NCBI RefSeq assembly: GCF_900096585.1
Contig: NZ_FMYH01000001.1
Coordinates: 186,001 to 250,000 of the forward strand
DNA from: Sanguibacter gelidistatuariae
GTDB lineage: Bacteria > Actinomycetota > Actinomycetes > Actinomycetales > Cellulomonadaceae
DNA length: 64,000 nt
Direction: 5' to 3'
Every line of letters begins with the position of its first letter. Position 1 is the first letter of the stretch. The notes below the pieces were generated by a model. It was not told the DNA's origin. It did no database searches and was given only the letters and a program-made list of their open reading frames with translations. Position numbers and translations under genes: made by a program. Positions 17,205-28,255 of this stretch are shown one piece after another.

Positions 17205-18524
17205 ATGACTACCGCCCAGCCCACCCTCTCCCGCAGCATCAGCGGCCGACTCCTCTACGTCTTCATCCTCGGCGACGTCCTGGGCGCCGGGGTGTACGCC
17301 CTGGTCGGTGTCATGGCCGGTGAGGTCGGGGGCGCGGTGTGGCTCCCGCTGCTCGTGGCGCTGGGGCTCGCGCTGCTCACCGCAGGCTCCTACGCCGAGC
17401 TGGTGACCAAGTACCCGAAGGCCGGCGGCGCGGCGGTTTTCGCCGAGCGGGCGTTCAAGAGGCCCGCCCTGTCGTTCCTCGTCGGATTCTCGATGCTGGC
17501 CGCCGGGGTGACGAGCGCGGCTGGCCTGTCCATCGCCTTCGCCGGGGAGTACTTCACCACCTTCGTCTCGGCGCCCACCAAGCTGGTCGCCGTGGTCTTC
17601 CTCATCCTGGTCGCGCTGCTCAACGCGCGCGGGATCCAGGAGTCGCTGCGGGCTAACTTCGTCATGACGGCCATCGAGCTCTCCGGCCTGCTGCTCATCA
17701 TCATCCTGGCCGCGGTGGTGCTCGGACGCGGCGACGGCGACCTGTCCCGCGCCCTGGAGTTCAAGGACGGCACCACCCCGGCCCTTGCCGTGCTCGGTGC
17801 GTCGCTGCTCGCCTTCTACTCCTACGTCGGCTTCGAGACCTCCGCCAACCTCGCCGAGGAGGTCAAAGATGTCCGGCGCGTGTACCCGCGGGCGCTGTTC
17901 GCCGCGCTTCTCACCGCCGGGGTCGTCTACGTCGGGGTCGGCGTCGCGGCGGTCGCCGTCGTCTCCCCCGACACCCTGGCCGCCTCGACCGGACCGCTGC
18001 TCGAGGTGGTCCACGTGGCCGACGTCGTCCCCGACAAGGTGTTCGCCGCGATCGCCCTGGTAGCGGTCGCCAACGGGGCGCTCCTGACGATGATCATGGC
18101 GAGCCGCCTCACCTACGGCATGGCGGCCCAGGGCCTGCTGCCCCCCGTGCTCGCCCGCGTCCTGCCCGGGCGCCGCACGCCGTGGGTGGCGATCGTGGTC
18201 ACGACCCTCGCCGCGATCGTCCTCGTGTTTACCGGCGGCCTCCAGGTCCTCGCCGAGACCGTCGTGCTGCTCCTGCTCATCGTCTTCATCAGCACGAACG
18301 TCTCCGTGCTCGTGTTGCGCAAGGACCGCGTCGAGGAGGACCACTTCCGGGTCGCGACCATCGTGCCGGTCCTCGGCGTGGCGAGCTGCCTGGTCCTGCT
18401 CACCCAGCAGAGCGCGGGGACGTGGCTGCGGGCCGGGATCCTGCTGGCGGTCGGGGCGGTGCTGCATCTGCTGACCCGGTCATCATCCAGAGCAGGGAAG
18501 AACGCCCAGCCCGCGACGCCCTGA
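17205..18524 (+). CDS. APC-family amino acid/polyamine permease
   Basis: 439 residues with about twelve hydrophobic segments. The N-terminal 'GRLLYVFILGDVLGAGVYALVG' has the 'GxGxGxY' type helix-1 break of APC transporters, and 'FYSYVGFETSANLAEEVKDVRRVYP' is the hallmark helix-6/loop of the family. It is probably a proton-coupled amino acid importer or exchanger in the plasma membrane; substrate unknown. The ATG at 17205 ('MTTAQPTLSRSISGR') is preferred to the frame's upstream ATG because the hydrophobic core begins right after it and the gutted copy at 14693 starts at the same codon. It converges on hipA with only 20 bases between. Confidence 0.9.
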   Translation: MTTAQPTLSRSISGRLLYVFILGDVLGAGVYALVGVMAGEVGGAVWLPLLVALGLALLTAGSYAELVTKYPKAGGAAVFAERAFKRPALSFLVGFSMLAAGVTSAAGLSIAFAGEYFTTFVSAPTKLVAVVFLILVALLNARGIQESLRANFVMTAIELSGLLLIIILAAVVLGRGDGDLSRALEFKDGTTPALAVLGASLLAFYSYVGFETSANLAEEVKDVRRVYPRALFAALLTAGVVYVGVGVAAVAVVSPDTLAASTGPLLEVVHVADVVPDKVFAAIALVAVANGALLTMIMASRLTYGMAAQGLLPPVLARVLPGRRTPWVAIVVTTLAAIVLVFTGGLQVLAETVVLLLLIVFISTNVSVLVLRKDRVEEDHFRVATIVPVLGVASCLVLLTQQSAGTWLRAGILLAVGAVLHLLTRSSSRAGKNAQPATP

Positions 18525-18544
18525 CCGGCCGGGCTCGCGCCTAC

Positions 18545-19771
18545 TCAGGAGACAACCTGCAGGGCCCCGACCGCTCGCGCATCGATCAGCGCCCCGATCC
18601 GGTCGACGTCGATCCCGTCAGCGGAGCAGGTGGAGAGTGCCTGGCGCACGCTCGACCCCACGGACGCGATCGTCTCGCACACCGCGGCGTCGGCCAGCCC
18701 CCACGTGGTCGCCTCGGCGCGCAGATGCGTCGCGGTCAGGTACGACAGCCGGCCCTGACCGTCGAGGTGGTGCCCAAAGGTCTGGAAGGCGTCGTTGAGC
18801 AGGTACACCGGCGCGACGTCGTACAAGGGAGCCATCGCGTATGTCGCGGCGTGGCTGATCGCCAGGGAGTAGTTCTTGGAGTGAGCCTCGCCGTTGCCAA
18901 CAATCAGGTTGAACGTGACCTGGGCCAACAGGTCACGCAGGAACGTTGCCGGGGCGATTGCTTCTCTCCCGGCGGCTCGGGCGATTGCTGCCAGGCGGTG
19001 TTCGGTGCGAGTCGTCTCGTACTTGTCGCGCGACGCGACACCAAGTGCCTGGGTGAAGTCCTCCTGGTGGGCGCGCTTGCCATCGTGCCGGTCGAACCGC
19101 TCGACGACGAGGGCGAGGCGTCCATCGAAGTCCGCAAGCTCGGCATTCGCGGCGGGGAGACCGGCTGTCCGCGCGAGGCGCAACGCCCACTCCTCCCACC
19201 GGATGAGATCGGGGATGACGATGTCTGAGGTCGGTTCGGGCTTGATGAGGTGCGTGGACATGGCCCCGTCAGCCGGCCATGCCCAGCCGGCCTCGGTGCG
19301 GGTGAGCAGCACCTTGGCCTGGACGCCCCCGAGAGAAGCACTCACAACCTGTCCGGGCGGAGGGTCCAGCGTGGGGAGCTGGGCCACGATCTGGTTGACC
19401 TCGCCGTCGGACAAAGGGACGAGGTGACCAGCGCCTGGCGCGATGTCCTCGGGGGTGAGCTGGATGGCTCCGGCGCACTCGCGACCGATGGACTGCAACA
19501 TGCCGAACGTGTCTCCGGGGTGGAGCTGATGCTGGCGCTCGAGCGCGCCGCGCACGCTGCCCTCGGGCAGGAGGTTGTCCAGGAACCGTTCGAGGTGGGC
19601 GCCTTGGACGCGCTTGTCAGTCAGCGGCAGAGACAGCGAGAGGGGCCTCGCACCGGCGCCGTAGGTGTCGAGGATCTCGGGGTCGAAGCGCAGGCGCAGA
19701 TGGCCGTTGCGGAGCTTGTCGAGCTCGCCCAAGCGCTCGCCGCGCAGCCAGACGTACAGGGTGGCGGTCAC
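18545..19771 (-). CDS. hipA: HipA-type Ser/Thr kinase toxin
   Basis: 408 residues starting at the GTG (19771) that overlaps the antitoxin stop by four bases (GTGA). HipA family features are in order: 'FLDNLLPEG', the ATP-binding 'SLGGVQAKVLL', 'HLIKPEP', 'VERFDRHDGKR', and the catalytic loop 'NLIVGNGEAHSKNYSL' followed by 'MAPLYDVAPVY'. In E. coli HipA the loop residue before 'xHxKN' is a catalytic Asp; here it reads Glu, a conservative but notable change. HipA kinases phosphorylate glutamyl-tRNA synthetase or other targets and induce growth arrest (family knowledge). It forms a toxin-antitoxin operon with the upstream XRE gene. Confidence 0.9.
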   Translation of the reverse strand: MTATLYVWLRGERLGELDKLRNGHLRLRFDPEILDTYGAGARPLSLSLPLTDKRVQGAHLERFLDNLLPEGSVRGALERQHQLHPGDTFGMLQSIGRECAGAIQLTPEDIAPGAGHLVPLSDGEVNQIVAQLPTLDPPPGQVVSASLGGVQAKVLLTRTEAGWAWPADGAMSTHLIKPEPTSDIVIPDLIRWEEWALRLARTAGLPAANAELADFDGRLALVVERFDRHDGKRAHQEDFTQALGVASRDKYETTRTEHRLAAIARAAGREAIAPATFLRDLLAQVTFNLIVGNGEAHSKNYSLAISHAATYAMAPLYDVAPVYLLNDAFQTFGHHLDGQGRLSYLTATHLRAEATTWGLADAAVCETIASVGSSVRQALSTCSADGIDVDRIGALIDARAVGALQVVS

Positions 19772-20049
19772 GAGGGCGGCACCACGGTGATGAGGGAGCC
19801 GCGGGGCACCACGACCAGCTCGTACCCGCACGCGGTGAGGGCATCGACGAGGGTATCGGTGGCGGTGGGCAGTCCGCGTTCCATCCGGGAGATGGTCGGG
19901 CGAGAGGAGCGGATAGCCGCGGCCAGCTCGCTCTGCGTCCTCCCGCTCGCGGTGCGCACGGACTGGACGGCGGTGGCGAGCGCATCGACGCTGCGTGCCC
20001 GGTAGAACCGGCGGCGCGTCGTTTCTGATTCATTCAATGCCTCAACCAT
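19768..20049 (-). CDS. hipB: HipB-type XRE antitoxin/repressor
   Basis: 93 residues with one XRE helix-turn-helix: 'GRTQSELAAAIRSSRPTISRMERG' (about 36-59), then 'TDTLVDALTACGYELVVVPRG', which is the usual HipB dimerisation strand. It neutralises HipA by binding and represses the operon through promoter operators. It is translated first, with its TGA inside the GTGA start of hipA, so the pair is coupled. An imperfect inverted repeat just upstream (20058-20102) is the likely operator. Confidence 0.88.
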   Translation of the reverse strand: MVEALNESETTRRRFYRARSVDALATAVQSVRTASGRTQSELAAAIRSSRPTISRMERGLPTATDTLVDALTACGYELVVVPRGSLITVVPPS

Positions 20050-20057
20050 GTCTGCAT

Positions 20058-20102
20058 CATATCAGATTCATTTTGTAGTCGCCGCAGAATGACTCAGATA
20101 TG
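20058..20102. promoter_or_regulatory. Candidate HipB operator: imperfect inverted repeat
   Basis: CATATCAGATTCAT (20058-20071) and, inverted, ATGACTCAGATATG (20089-20102) match at 11 of 14 positions. The pair lies immediately upstream of hipB in an unusually A/T-rich patch, as expected for autoregulatory HipB sites. It also lies about 90 bases from sdhC on the other strand. Confidence 0.4.
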
Positions 20103-20193
20103 ACTCGGGATGGAAGTCCTACTCCGGCCCACTTTCCCACCCCTACGCTCCATGTGACGCACAACACGTCGCGCCACCAGCAGCTACCCAGGG

Positions 20194-21017
20194 ATGCCCA
20201 TGCCTTCCCCCGTAAGCCCAGGTCAGCAAGCCGCGCCAGCCGCCGCACCGCCGCGCGCGCACGCCCCCGCCACCCTCCCCGGCGCCGACCCCGCGGCCCT
20301 GTCCACCGGCCGCATCACCAACACCCGCATCCGCAAGGCCCCGACCGTCCCGTCCTGGGTCCTCAAACTCATCATGGCCGTCACCGGCACGATCTTCGCC
20401 CTGTTCCTGCTCGTGCACATGTTCGGCAACCTCAAGGTGTTCACCGGCGCCGAGCACTTCAATGAGTACGCGCACTGGCTGCACACGATCCTCGAACCGT
20501 TCCTGCCGTGGAACGGCGTCCTGTGGATCTTGCGGATCGTCCTGATGGTCGGGCTCATCGGCCACGTCGTCGCCGCGGTCCTGCTCAAGCAGCGCGCCCG
20601 CAAGTCCCGTGGCAAGGTCGCCCGCAAGCGCCTGCCGCTGAAGACCTTCGCCGGGCGGAACATGCTCGTGACCGGCATCGTGCTCTTCGCCTTCATCGTC
20701 TTCCACATCATGGACCTCACCCTGGGCACCACCGGCGTCGCCCCGGAGAGCTACACGGCCGGCACGACGGAGGCGTCCTTCGCCTACCAAAACCTCGTCG
20801 CCAGCTTCGAGCGCCCGGCTGCCGCGGCCTTCTACATCGTCGCGCTGCTGACCCTCTTCCTGCACCTGGGGCACGGGCTGGTCACCGTCGTGCACGACCT
20901 CGGCATGACCGGCAAGCGCACCCGCGCGATCGCCTTCGCGATCGGCGGCGCGCTCGCCCTGGCGATCCTGCTCGGCAACATCCTCATCCCCGTCGCGGTG
21001 CTCACCGGAGTCGTGAA

Positions 21018-21021
<4 letters not shown>
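20194..21021 (+). CDS. sdhC: Succinate dehydrogenase cytochrome b subunit
   Basis: 275 residues: a Pro/Ala-rich N-terminal extension of ~45 residues, then five hydrophobic helices of the single-chain (b558) membrane anchor. His residues in 'LLVHMFGNLKVFTG', 'GLIGHVVAAVLL', 'FIVFHIMDLTLG' and 'LFLHLGHGLVTVVHDLG' are candidate haem b ligands. It anchors the SdhAB subunits and passes electrons to menaquinone (known for this SDH type). It is the first gene of an overlapping sdhCAB operon (ATGA with sdhA). Two in-frame ATGs (20194, 20200) make the exact start uncertain. Confidence 0.9.
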
Positions 21022-23002
<1,981 letters not shown>

Positions 23003-23006
<4 letters not shown>

Positions 23007-23752
23007 AACTCACCTTGGACGTGTGGCGGCAGGACAACCCGGCCGGCCCGGGGCGGTTCGAGACCTACCAGGTCGACGATGCGACCCCGGAGATGAGCGT
23101 CGTCGAGCTCCTCGACCGGCTCAACGAGCAGCTCGTGGAGACCGGCGGCGACCCGGTGGCCTTCGAGTCCGACTGCCGCGAGGGCATCTGCGGGGCGTGC
23201 GGGGTCACGGTCGACGACCGCCCGCACGGCGCGCAGAAGAACACGCCGTCGTGCCACCAGCGACTGGCCCGGTACGCCGACGGGGACCGCATCCGCATCG
23301 AGCCGCTGCGGTCCGGTGCGTACCCGGTGATCCGCGACCTCGTCGTGGACCGCTCCGCCCTCGACCGGGTGATCACCGCCGGCGGGCACGTCGCGATCGC
23401 CGCGGGCACCGCGCCCGACGCCGACTCCGTCGCCCTGGACTTCGCCGCGGCCGAGATGGCCCTCGACTTCGCGGCCTGCATCGGCTGCGGCGCCTGCGTG
23501 GCAGCCTGCCCCAACGGCGCCGCGCACCTGTTCGTCGGCTCCAAGCTCGCCCACCTCGCGGCCCTGCCCACGACGAAGGCCGAACGCGGCAAACGCGCCC
23601 GGGCCATGATCGCGGAGATGGAGCTCGACTTCGGGCCGTGCTCGTCGTATGGCGAGTGCGCTGACGTGTGCCCGGCGGGGATCCCGCTGAGCGCGATCGC
23701 GGTTGTCAACAAGGAGCGGCTGCGGGCGGTCCTGCGGGGGCGGAACACCTGA
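23003..23752 (+). CDS. sdhB: Succinate dehydrogenase iron-sulfur subunit
   Basis: 249 residues from the GTG at 23003. An N-terminal plant-type ferredoxin domain holds 'CREGICGACGV' (2Fe-2S). The C-terminal domain has 'CIGCGACVAACPNGA' and 'CSSYGECADVCPAGIP' for the 4Fe-4S and 3Fe-4S clusters. It carries electrons from SdhA to the quinone site in SdhC. The operon ends here; the next gene is on the other strand 60 bases away. Confidence 0.93.
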
Positions 23753-23812
23753 GGGCGGGACTGCACCGGGCGCGTGCTCGCTGCCTACGCATGATCCTGA
23801 TTCAGAACTGCG

Positions 23813-24301
23813 TCACACACCCGCCAACTCAGACCGTTCAGCGGCAGTGAGTCCGTGCGCCCGGCGGAAGCGGGCATCGGAGCGTTCCTGCGCCACCCGT
23901 TCGATGCGCACGAGAACGTCGGCCCCGGGCGTGACGGCTCCGGACCGGTAGCTTGACAGGCGTGCGGGCGAGGTCCCGACTTCGGCCGAGAACTTCCGCA
24001 GGGACAGTCCTGACCGTGCGACGGCAAGTTCGACTCGACGTGCCACCTGTCCTGCGTCTCCTGCGCGCGCGGCGTCGAGAATTCGACGCAACAGCACAAC
24101 CACCCCCTGCCGCTCAGCGATGCTCAGGGCCTCGTCCAGGTCGAGAGCGGCCTTGCCCTGAGGGTCACGCTTGACGGCCCTAGCGATACGGCGCCAGTGC
24201 GGGAGATACCCGCGCTCGATGGCCGTGAGCATGCCTTCAACGCCCCACTGTTCGACGGGGTCATCGGGGGTGGCGTCAATGTTGCGGAACTGCAGTGCCA
24301 T
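23813..24301 (-). CDS. XRE-type DNA-binding protein, probable antitoxin
   Basis: 162 residues from 'MALQFRNIDATPDDPVEQWG' (24301), chosen because the reading frame upstream overlaps the neighbouring gene. Residues 1-100 are helical ('GMLTAIERGYLPHWRRIARAV'). A C-terminal helix-turn-helix reads 'VARSGLSLRKFSAEVGTS' (about 105-130). It lies 34 bases downstream of a nucleotidyltransferase-like gene on the same strand. Inference: it is the antitoxin/regulator of that gene, with gene order toxin first. It differs from classic AbiEi antitoxins, which carry an N-terminal winged helix. Confidence 0.65.
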   Translation of the reverse strand: MALQFRNIDATPDDPVEQWGVEGMLTAIERGYLPHWRRIARAVKRDPQGKAALDLDEALSIAERQGVVVLLRRILDAARAGDAGQVARRVELAVARSGLSLRKFSAEVGTSPARLSSYRSGAVTPGADVLVRIERVAQERSDARFRRAHGLTAAERSELAGV

Positions 24302-24335
24302 CGGGCACCTCCTCTCGTGCGATCGTATGTGCGGC

Positions 24336-25043
24336 TCAGTTGGCCATGGCCTCGGCAACCTGTGCGAGCACAGCGCGCGTTGCGTTCCAATCCTGCCAGC
24401 GTCGTTCAAGACCCTTGTACCGGGGCAGGTCACGGATGGTGCGGACATCCTTTGGGTGCGGATCTGCCAGCTGGACCACCAGCTGAGAAGCAACAGGCCC
24501 TTCGTCGTGGACGAGGTCCTCGTAATACTCGTCGATGCCAGCGAGCCAGTACGCTGCCCACTCGATCCCGTAGCGGTCGGCGAGGGCCGCAACGTCCAGG
24601 TAGTCACGGACCTGGTTGCGCTTGACGATCAGGTATCCCTTGACGCGCAGGGTCTCCGCGACGGTCGGCACGACGACGCTGCGGCCACCTGGCAGGTGAC
24701 ACGTCTCAGTCTCCAGCGGTGTCCTGCGCCTGAGCTGGCGCACTCCGGCTTGGATGCCGCCCAGTTCTCCGAGGATGACCTTTCCAGGGACGACCCGGTT
24801 GGTGATCCTGTCTGGCTCTCGCTCGAGCGCTTCGAGGACGATGTCGAACCGTTCCACCAGGTCGGAAACGACGTGGTCGTGGTCGAAGGAGAGTCGGTGG
24901 GCAGCGTAGGCGGCTGCGGCGGTGCCCCCGACGAGCACGGCGTCAGGGACGATCTGCTGGAGCCGCGCCGCGCTCTCCAGGACTGCTTGGAGCTCGTCTC
25001 GCCGAGGGATATCGGAGGGCACCTCCGACTTGTCGAATGCCAC
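24336..25043 (-). CDS. AbiEii-like nucleotidyltransferase, probable toxin
   Basis: 235 residues. 'DAVLVGGTAAAAYAAHRLSFDHDHV' is the nucleotidyltransferase signature of AbiEii/AbiGii (DUF1814) proteins: GG-x-x-A...HR-x-S-x-D-x-D. A later 'LRVKGYLIVKRNQVRDYLDVAALADRYG' is the conserved helical block that contacts substrate. Such enzymes modify tRNA or other targets with nucleotides and cause growth arrest or phage abortive infection. It starts at a GTG. A possible -10 (TACACT) abuts that codon, so the real start could be slightly downstream. Confidence 0.72.
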   Translation of the reverse strand: MAFDKSEVPSDIPRRDELQAVLESAARLQQIVPDAVLVGGTAAAAYAAHRLSFDHDHVVSDLVERFDIVLEALEREPDRITNRVVPGKVILGELGGIQAGVRQLRRRTPLETETCHLPGGRSVVVPTVAETLRVKGYLIVKRNQVRDYLDVAALADRYGIEWAAYWLAGIDEYYEDLVHDEGPVASQLVVQLADPHPKDVRTIRDLPRYKGLERRWQDWNATRAVLAQVAEAMAN

Positions 25044-25099
25044 AGTGTAATCAGATCAGATAACAGCGGAGTCGTCCAGTGGCGGCGAGTCTCGGATAA

Positions 25100-26137
<1,038 letters not shown>

Positions 26138-26177
26138 GGTACTGATGCCAGGTTCTCGGCGGCTACCGGCTGACGGC

Positions 26178-26203
26178 CGCCGGGAACCAGCCACGGGGTC
26201 GTC
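26178..26203 (+). repeat. 26-bp dispersed repeat, copy 1
   Basis: This 26-base block is identical to 35210-35235, nine kilobases away. Here it follows the hydrolase gene by about 40 bases and precedes the AbiEi-like remnant. Confidence 0.75.
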
Positions 26204-26210
26204 AGTTCCA

Positions 26211-26525
26211 TCAGAATCCCATCCTCGTCTCGCGCAGGTGCTCCGCCGCGTCGCGCCCTCTCACTCCGGATCGCAGGAGGTCGGCATACAGCCGGGGCAG
26301 GCTGACCGTCGTCCCATCCACTCCGGTACGCCAAATGTTCTGCTCGCGCTTCGCCATCCCGCGGTAAAACGTGACTCGCCCTCCGTCTGCAACTACGGGT
26401 CCGCGGTCGGTCATCGATCGTTTGAGACCCGGCTGGTCGAAGATCTCCGCATCGACATACGCCTCGTAGGTCGGGGTGCTCGTCGAGAAGGCAGCGAGGC
26501 GTTCGAGCCCGAGCCAGCCGGTCAC
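26211..26525 (-). pseudogene. Remnant resembling the C-terminus of an AbiEi-type antitoxin
   Basis: 104 codons. The tail 'VSLPRLYADLLRSGVRGRDAAEHLRE' resembles the conserved end of AbiEi-family antitoxins ('...LQLYLDL...GRGxEAAExLRE'). No N-terminal winged-helix domain is present and no ribosome-binding site is evident, so this looks like a truncated gene. It lies about 1.2 kb from the AbiEii-like gene, so it may be the decayed cognate antitoxin or an unrelated insert. The family match is from memory of the pattern only. Confidence 0.4.
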
Positions 26526-26572
26526 CGCCCAGACGCCGACCGGGAGCGAGGCCGTGAGCTTTGAGAAGGCTT

Positions 26573-26647
26573 CCTTCGGAGTCCACCATGCCGTTCCTTA
26601 CCACCGGGACAGAGAACTCCGCGCTCCGCGACGTCCTCGCCTGCTGA
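26573..26647 (+). pseudogene. Gutted copy of the alpha/beta hydrolase gene (19-codon mini-frame)
   Basis: 26588-26647 reads '[19 protein letters not shown]' plus a stop. It joins the first 12 codons of the hydrolase (25289 onward) to its last codons ('ALRDLLAR') in frame. The 15 bases before the ATG match 25185-25199, upstream of the palindrome; a CCACCAT shared by both places (25195-25201 and at the hydrolase ATG) marks the likely deletion end. The palindrome and the body of the gene are therefore missing. Whether the mini-frame is translated is unknown. Confidence 0.85.
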
Positions 26648-26770
26648 CTCGCGAGGTCCCGTCGTGCCGGATCACCCACGGCCCGGGGCCGAGGCCGCCG
26701 GGGCCGAGGCCTCGAGTTGGGCCCGGGCGGAGCGGCATGGCGGGGTGGGCGGGGCGGGGCCGTCAAGTGG

Positions 26771-26790
26771 GCGGAAGGTAGTCCTTCCGC
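26771..26790. other. Short hairpin before the GH28/GH2 locus
   Basis: Eight-base stem GCGGAAGG with a four-base loop. There is no T-run, so it is not a classic terminator. The stretch 26650-26770 around it is extremely G/C-rich, and I see no gene in it. Confidence 0.4.
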
Positions 26791-26836
26791 GCGGCACCTT
26801 GGTAACCGTCTCACGAATGGACATCAATGCTTGTAA

Positions 26837-26881
26837 CTAAACCGCATTAGTAGTAGCGTCCCCGTTACTAGAGCGATTTAG
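26837..26881. promoter_or_regulatory. Two LacI-type operators upstream of the GH28/GH2 sugar locus
   Basis: CTAAACCGCATTAG (26837-26850) and CTAGAGCGATTTAG (26868-26881) share the form CTARANCGNNTTAG with a central CG step, as bound by LacI-family repressors. They are 31 bases apart centre to centre (three helical turns) and lie just before the AAGGAGG ribosome-binding site of the binding-protein gene. The LacI gene at the end of this locus (34052) is the likely cognate regulator. Confidence 0.65.
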
Positions 26882-26897
26882 TTGCAAGGAGGCAACC

Positions 26898-28169
26898 ATG
26901 CGCAACAACCGACTCACAGGCATCGCACTCGCCGTCGGCCTCATCCTTCCCCTCGCTGCTTGCAGCGGCGGATCATCGGACAACAGCGACGAGCTCGTCG
27001 TCCAGTCCATCTGGACGAAGGGCACCGCCGAAGGCGACGCACTCGCCAAGATGATCAAGGAATTTACCGCCGAGACCGGCACCAAGGTCACCTGGCTCGA
27101 CACGGGGGAGTCGCTGGCCGACGTCTTTGAGACGTCAGTTGCGGGCGGTTCTGAGGCCGATATCGTCCTGACCAACCTCGCTGAGAAGACCAACAACTGG
27201 GTCACGAACGGCGCCGTCGTCGACATGGCCCCGTACATCGACCAGTGGGGCCTGACCGACTCCTTCAAGCCCGACACCGTCGACCAGTGGAAGGACTCGG
27301 ACGGCAAGCTCATCGGGCTCCCGTACTCCGGCTTCACCTGGCCGGCCTGGTACAACATGGACCTGCTGAAGCAGGTCGGCGTCGACGAAGTACCTGCCAC
27401 CACCGATGAGCTCATCGACCTGGCGGGCAAGCTGCGGGATGCAGGTATCGCCCCGATGTCCATCGGCGGCAACGACTGGACTGGGCAAAAGCTGTTCCTG
27501 CAGATCGCCCAGATGTATGCGACACCCGAGGTGGCGCACAAGACCTTCCAGGAGGGCGACTTCTGCGCCCAGCCCGACATCAAGAAGGGCGTGGCCCTGT
27601 TCACGCAACTGCGTGACGCAGGTGTCTTCATCGACGACGCCGAGGGTTACAGCGCCGACGCGATGAACACTCAGTACTACACCGGCAAGGCGGCGATCAT
27701 GTCGGCTGGCTCGTGGGCGTTCGGCTCGGCCGACCTCTCCGCCGAGACCGCCGCCGCTACAAAGCTCTCCGGTTTCCCGCTGCCGAGCGGTAGCTCCTGG
27801 GACAAGCCAACCGCCTACAACGGCTACACCGGAGTAGGTGTGCTGCTCAGCAAGAACGGCGCGAAGAAGGCCGACGCAGCCGGAGCTTTCATCAAGATGC
27901 TCTACTCCGACGACACGATCACCGACTTCGTCTCGACGGCGAACCTCATCCCGGCCGTCGAGTCCGAGGCTAAGTCGACCAACCCGCTGCTGAGCCAGGC
28001 GGTCACCGACCTCGACGCCCGCGTCGACTACGCGGTCATGCCGGACACAGCAGTCCCCGGCGCGGTAGCCGACCCGATGATCCGCGCCACGTCGATCGCG
28101 TTCGCGCCCGGCAACGACGTCGACACCATCTGCAAGGCCATCGACGACGCGTACGCCTCCGCCGGCTGA
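26898..28169 (+). CDS. Sugar ABC transporter substrate-binding lipoprotein
   Basis: 423 residues. The N-terminus is a lipoprotein signal ('LILPLAACSGG', lipobox LAAC), so the protein is tethered outside the membrane. The rest is an extracellular solute-binding protein of the oligosaccharide (family 1) type: 'LVVQSIWTKGTAEGDALAKM', 'ADIVLTNLAE', 'GLPYSGFTWPAWYNMDLLKQ', 'YYTGKAAIMSAGSWAFGS'. The ribosome-binding site AAGGAGG is near ideal. It is followed by a strong hairpin and two permease genes; no ATPase gene is present, so a shared MsiK-type ATPase is probably used. Induction is probably by release of LacI from the two upstream operators. Confidence 0.92.
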   Translation: MRNNRLTGIALAVGLILPLAACSGGSSDNSDELVVQSIWTKGTAEGDALAKMIKEFTAETGTKVTWLDTGESLADVFETSVAGGSEADIVLTNLAEKTNNWVTNGAVVDMAPYIDQWGLTDSFKPDTVDQWKDSDGKLIGLPYSGFTWPAWYNMDLLKQVGVDEVPATTDELIDLAGKLRDAGIAPMSIGGNDWTGQKLFLQIAQMYATPEVAHKTFQEGDFCAQPDIKKGVALFTQLRDAGVFIDDAEGYSADAMNTQYYTGKAAIMSAGSWAFGSADLSAETAAATKLSGFPLPSGSSWDKPTAYNGYTGVGVLLSKNGAKKADAAGAFIKMLYSDDTITDFVSTANLIPAVESEAKSTNPLLSQAVTDLDARVDYAVMPDTAVPGAVADPMIRATSIAFAPGNDVDTICKAIDDAYASAG

Positions 28170-28175
28170 CGCCCG

Positions 28176-28214
28176 CGTGCGGGGGCGGGCGCCGTCGGCG
28201 TATGCCCCCGCACG
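28176..28214 (+). other. Intergenic hairpin after the binding-protein gene
   Basis: Perfect 11-base stem (CGTGCGGGGGC, 28176-28186, paired with 28204-28214) between the binding-protein stop and the first permease. Such structures stabilise the 5' mRNA or cause partial termination, giving more binding protein than permease. Confidence 0.7.
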
Positions 28215-28255
28215 ACCCGCACTCCCCGCTCAACCGTGACAGAGAGGTCAGGTCG

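Noticed and set aside
17016-18467. Long minus-strand frame across the APC permease
   Set aside because: Translation is extremely rich in Asp/Glu/Gly/His/Arg, typical of the antisense of a hydrophobic membrane protein.
26650-26770. Gene in the G/C-rich stretch before the GH28 locus
   Set aside because: No start with a ribosome-binding site and no recognisable protein pattern on either strand.
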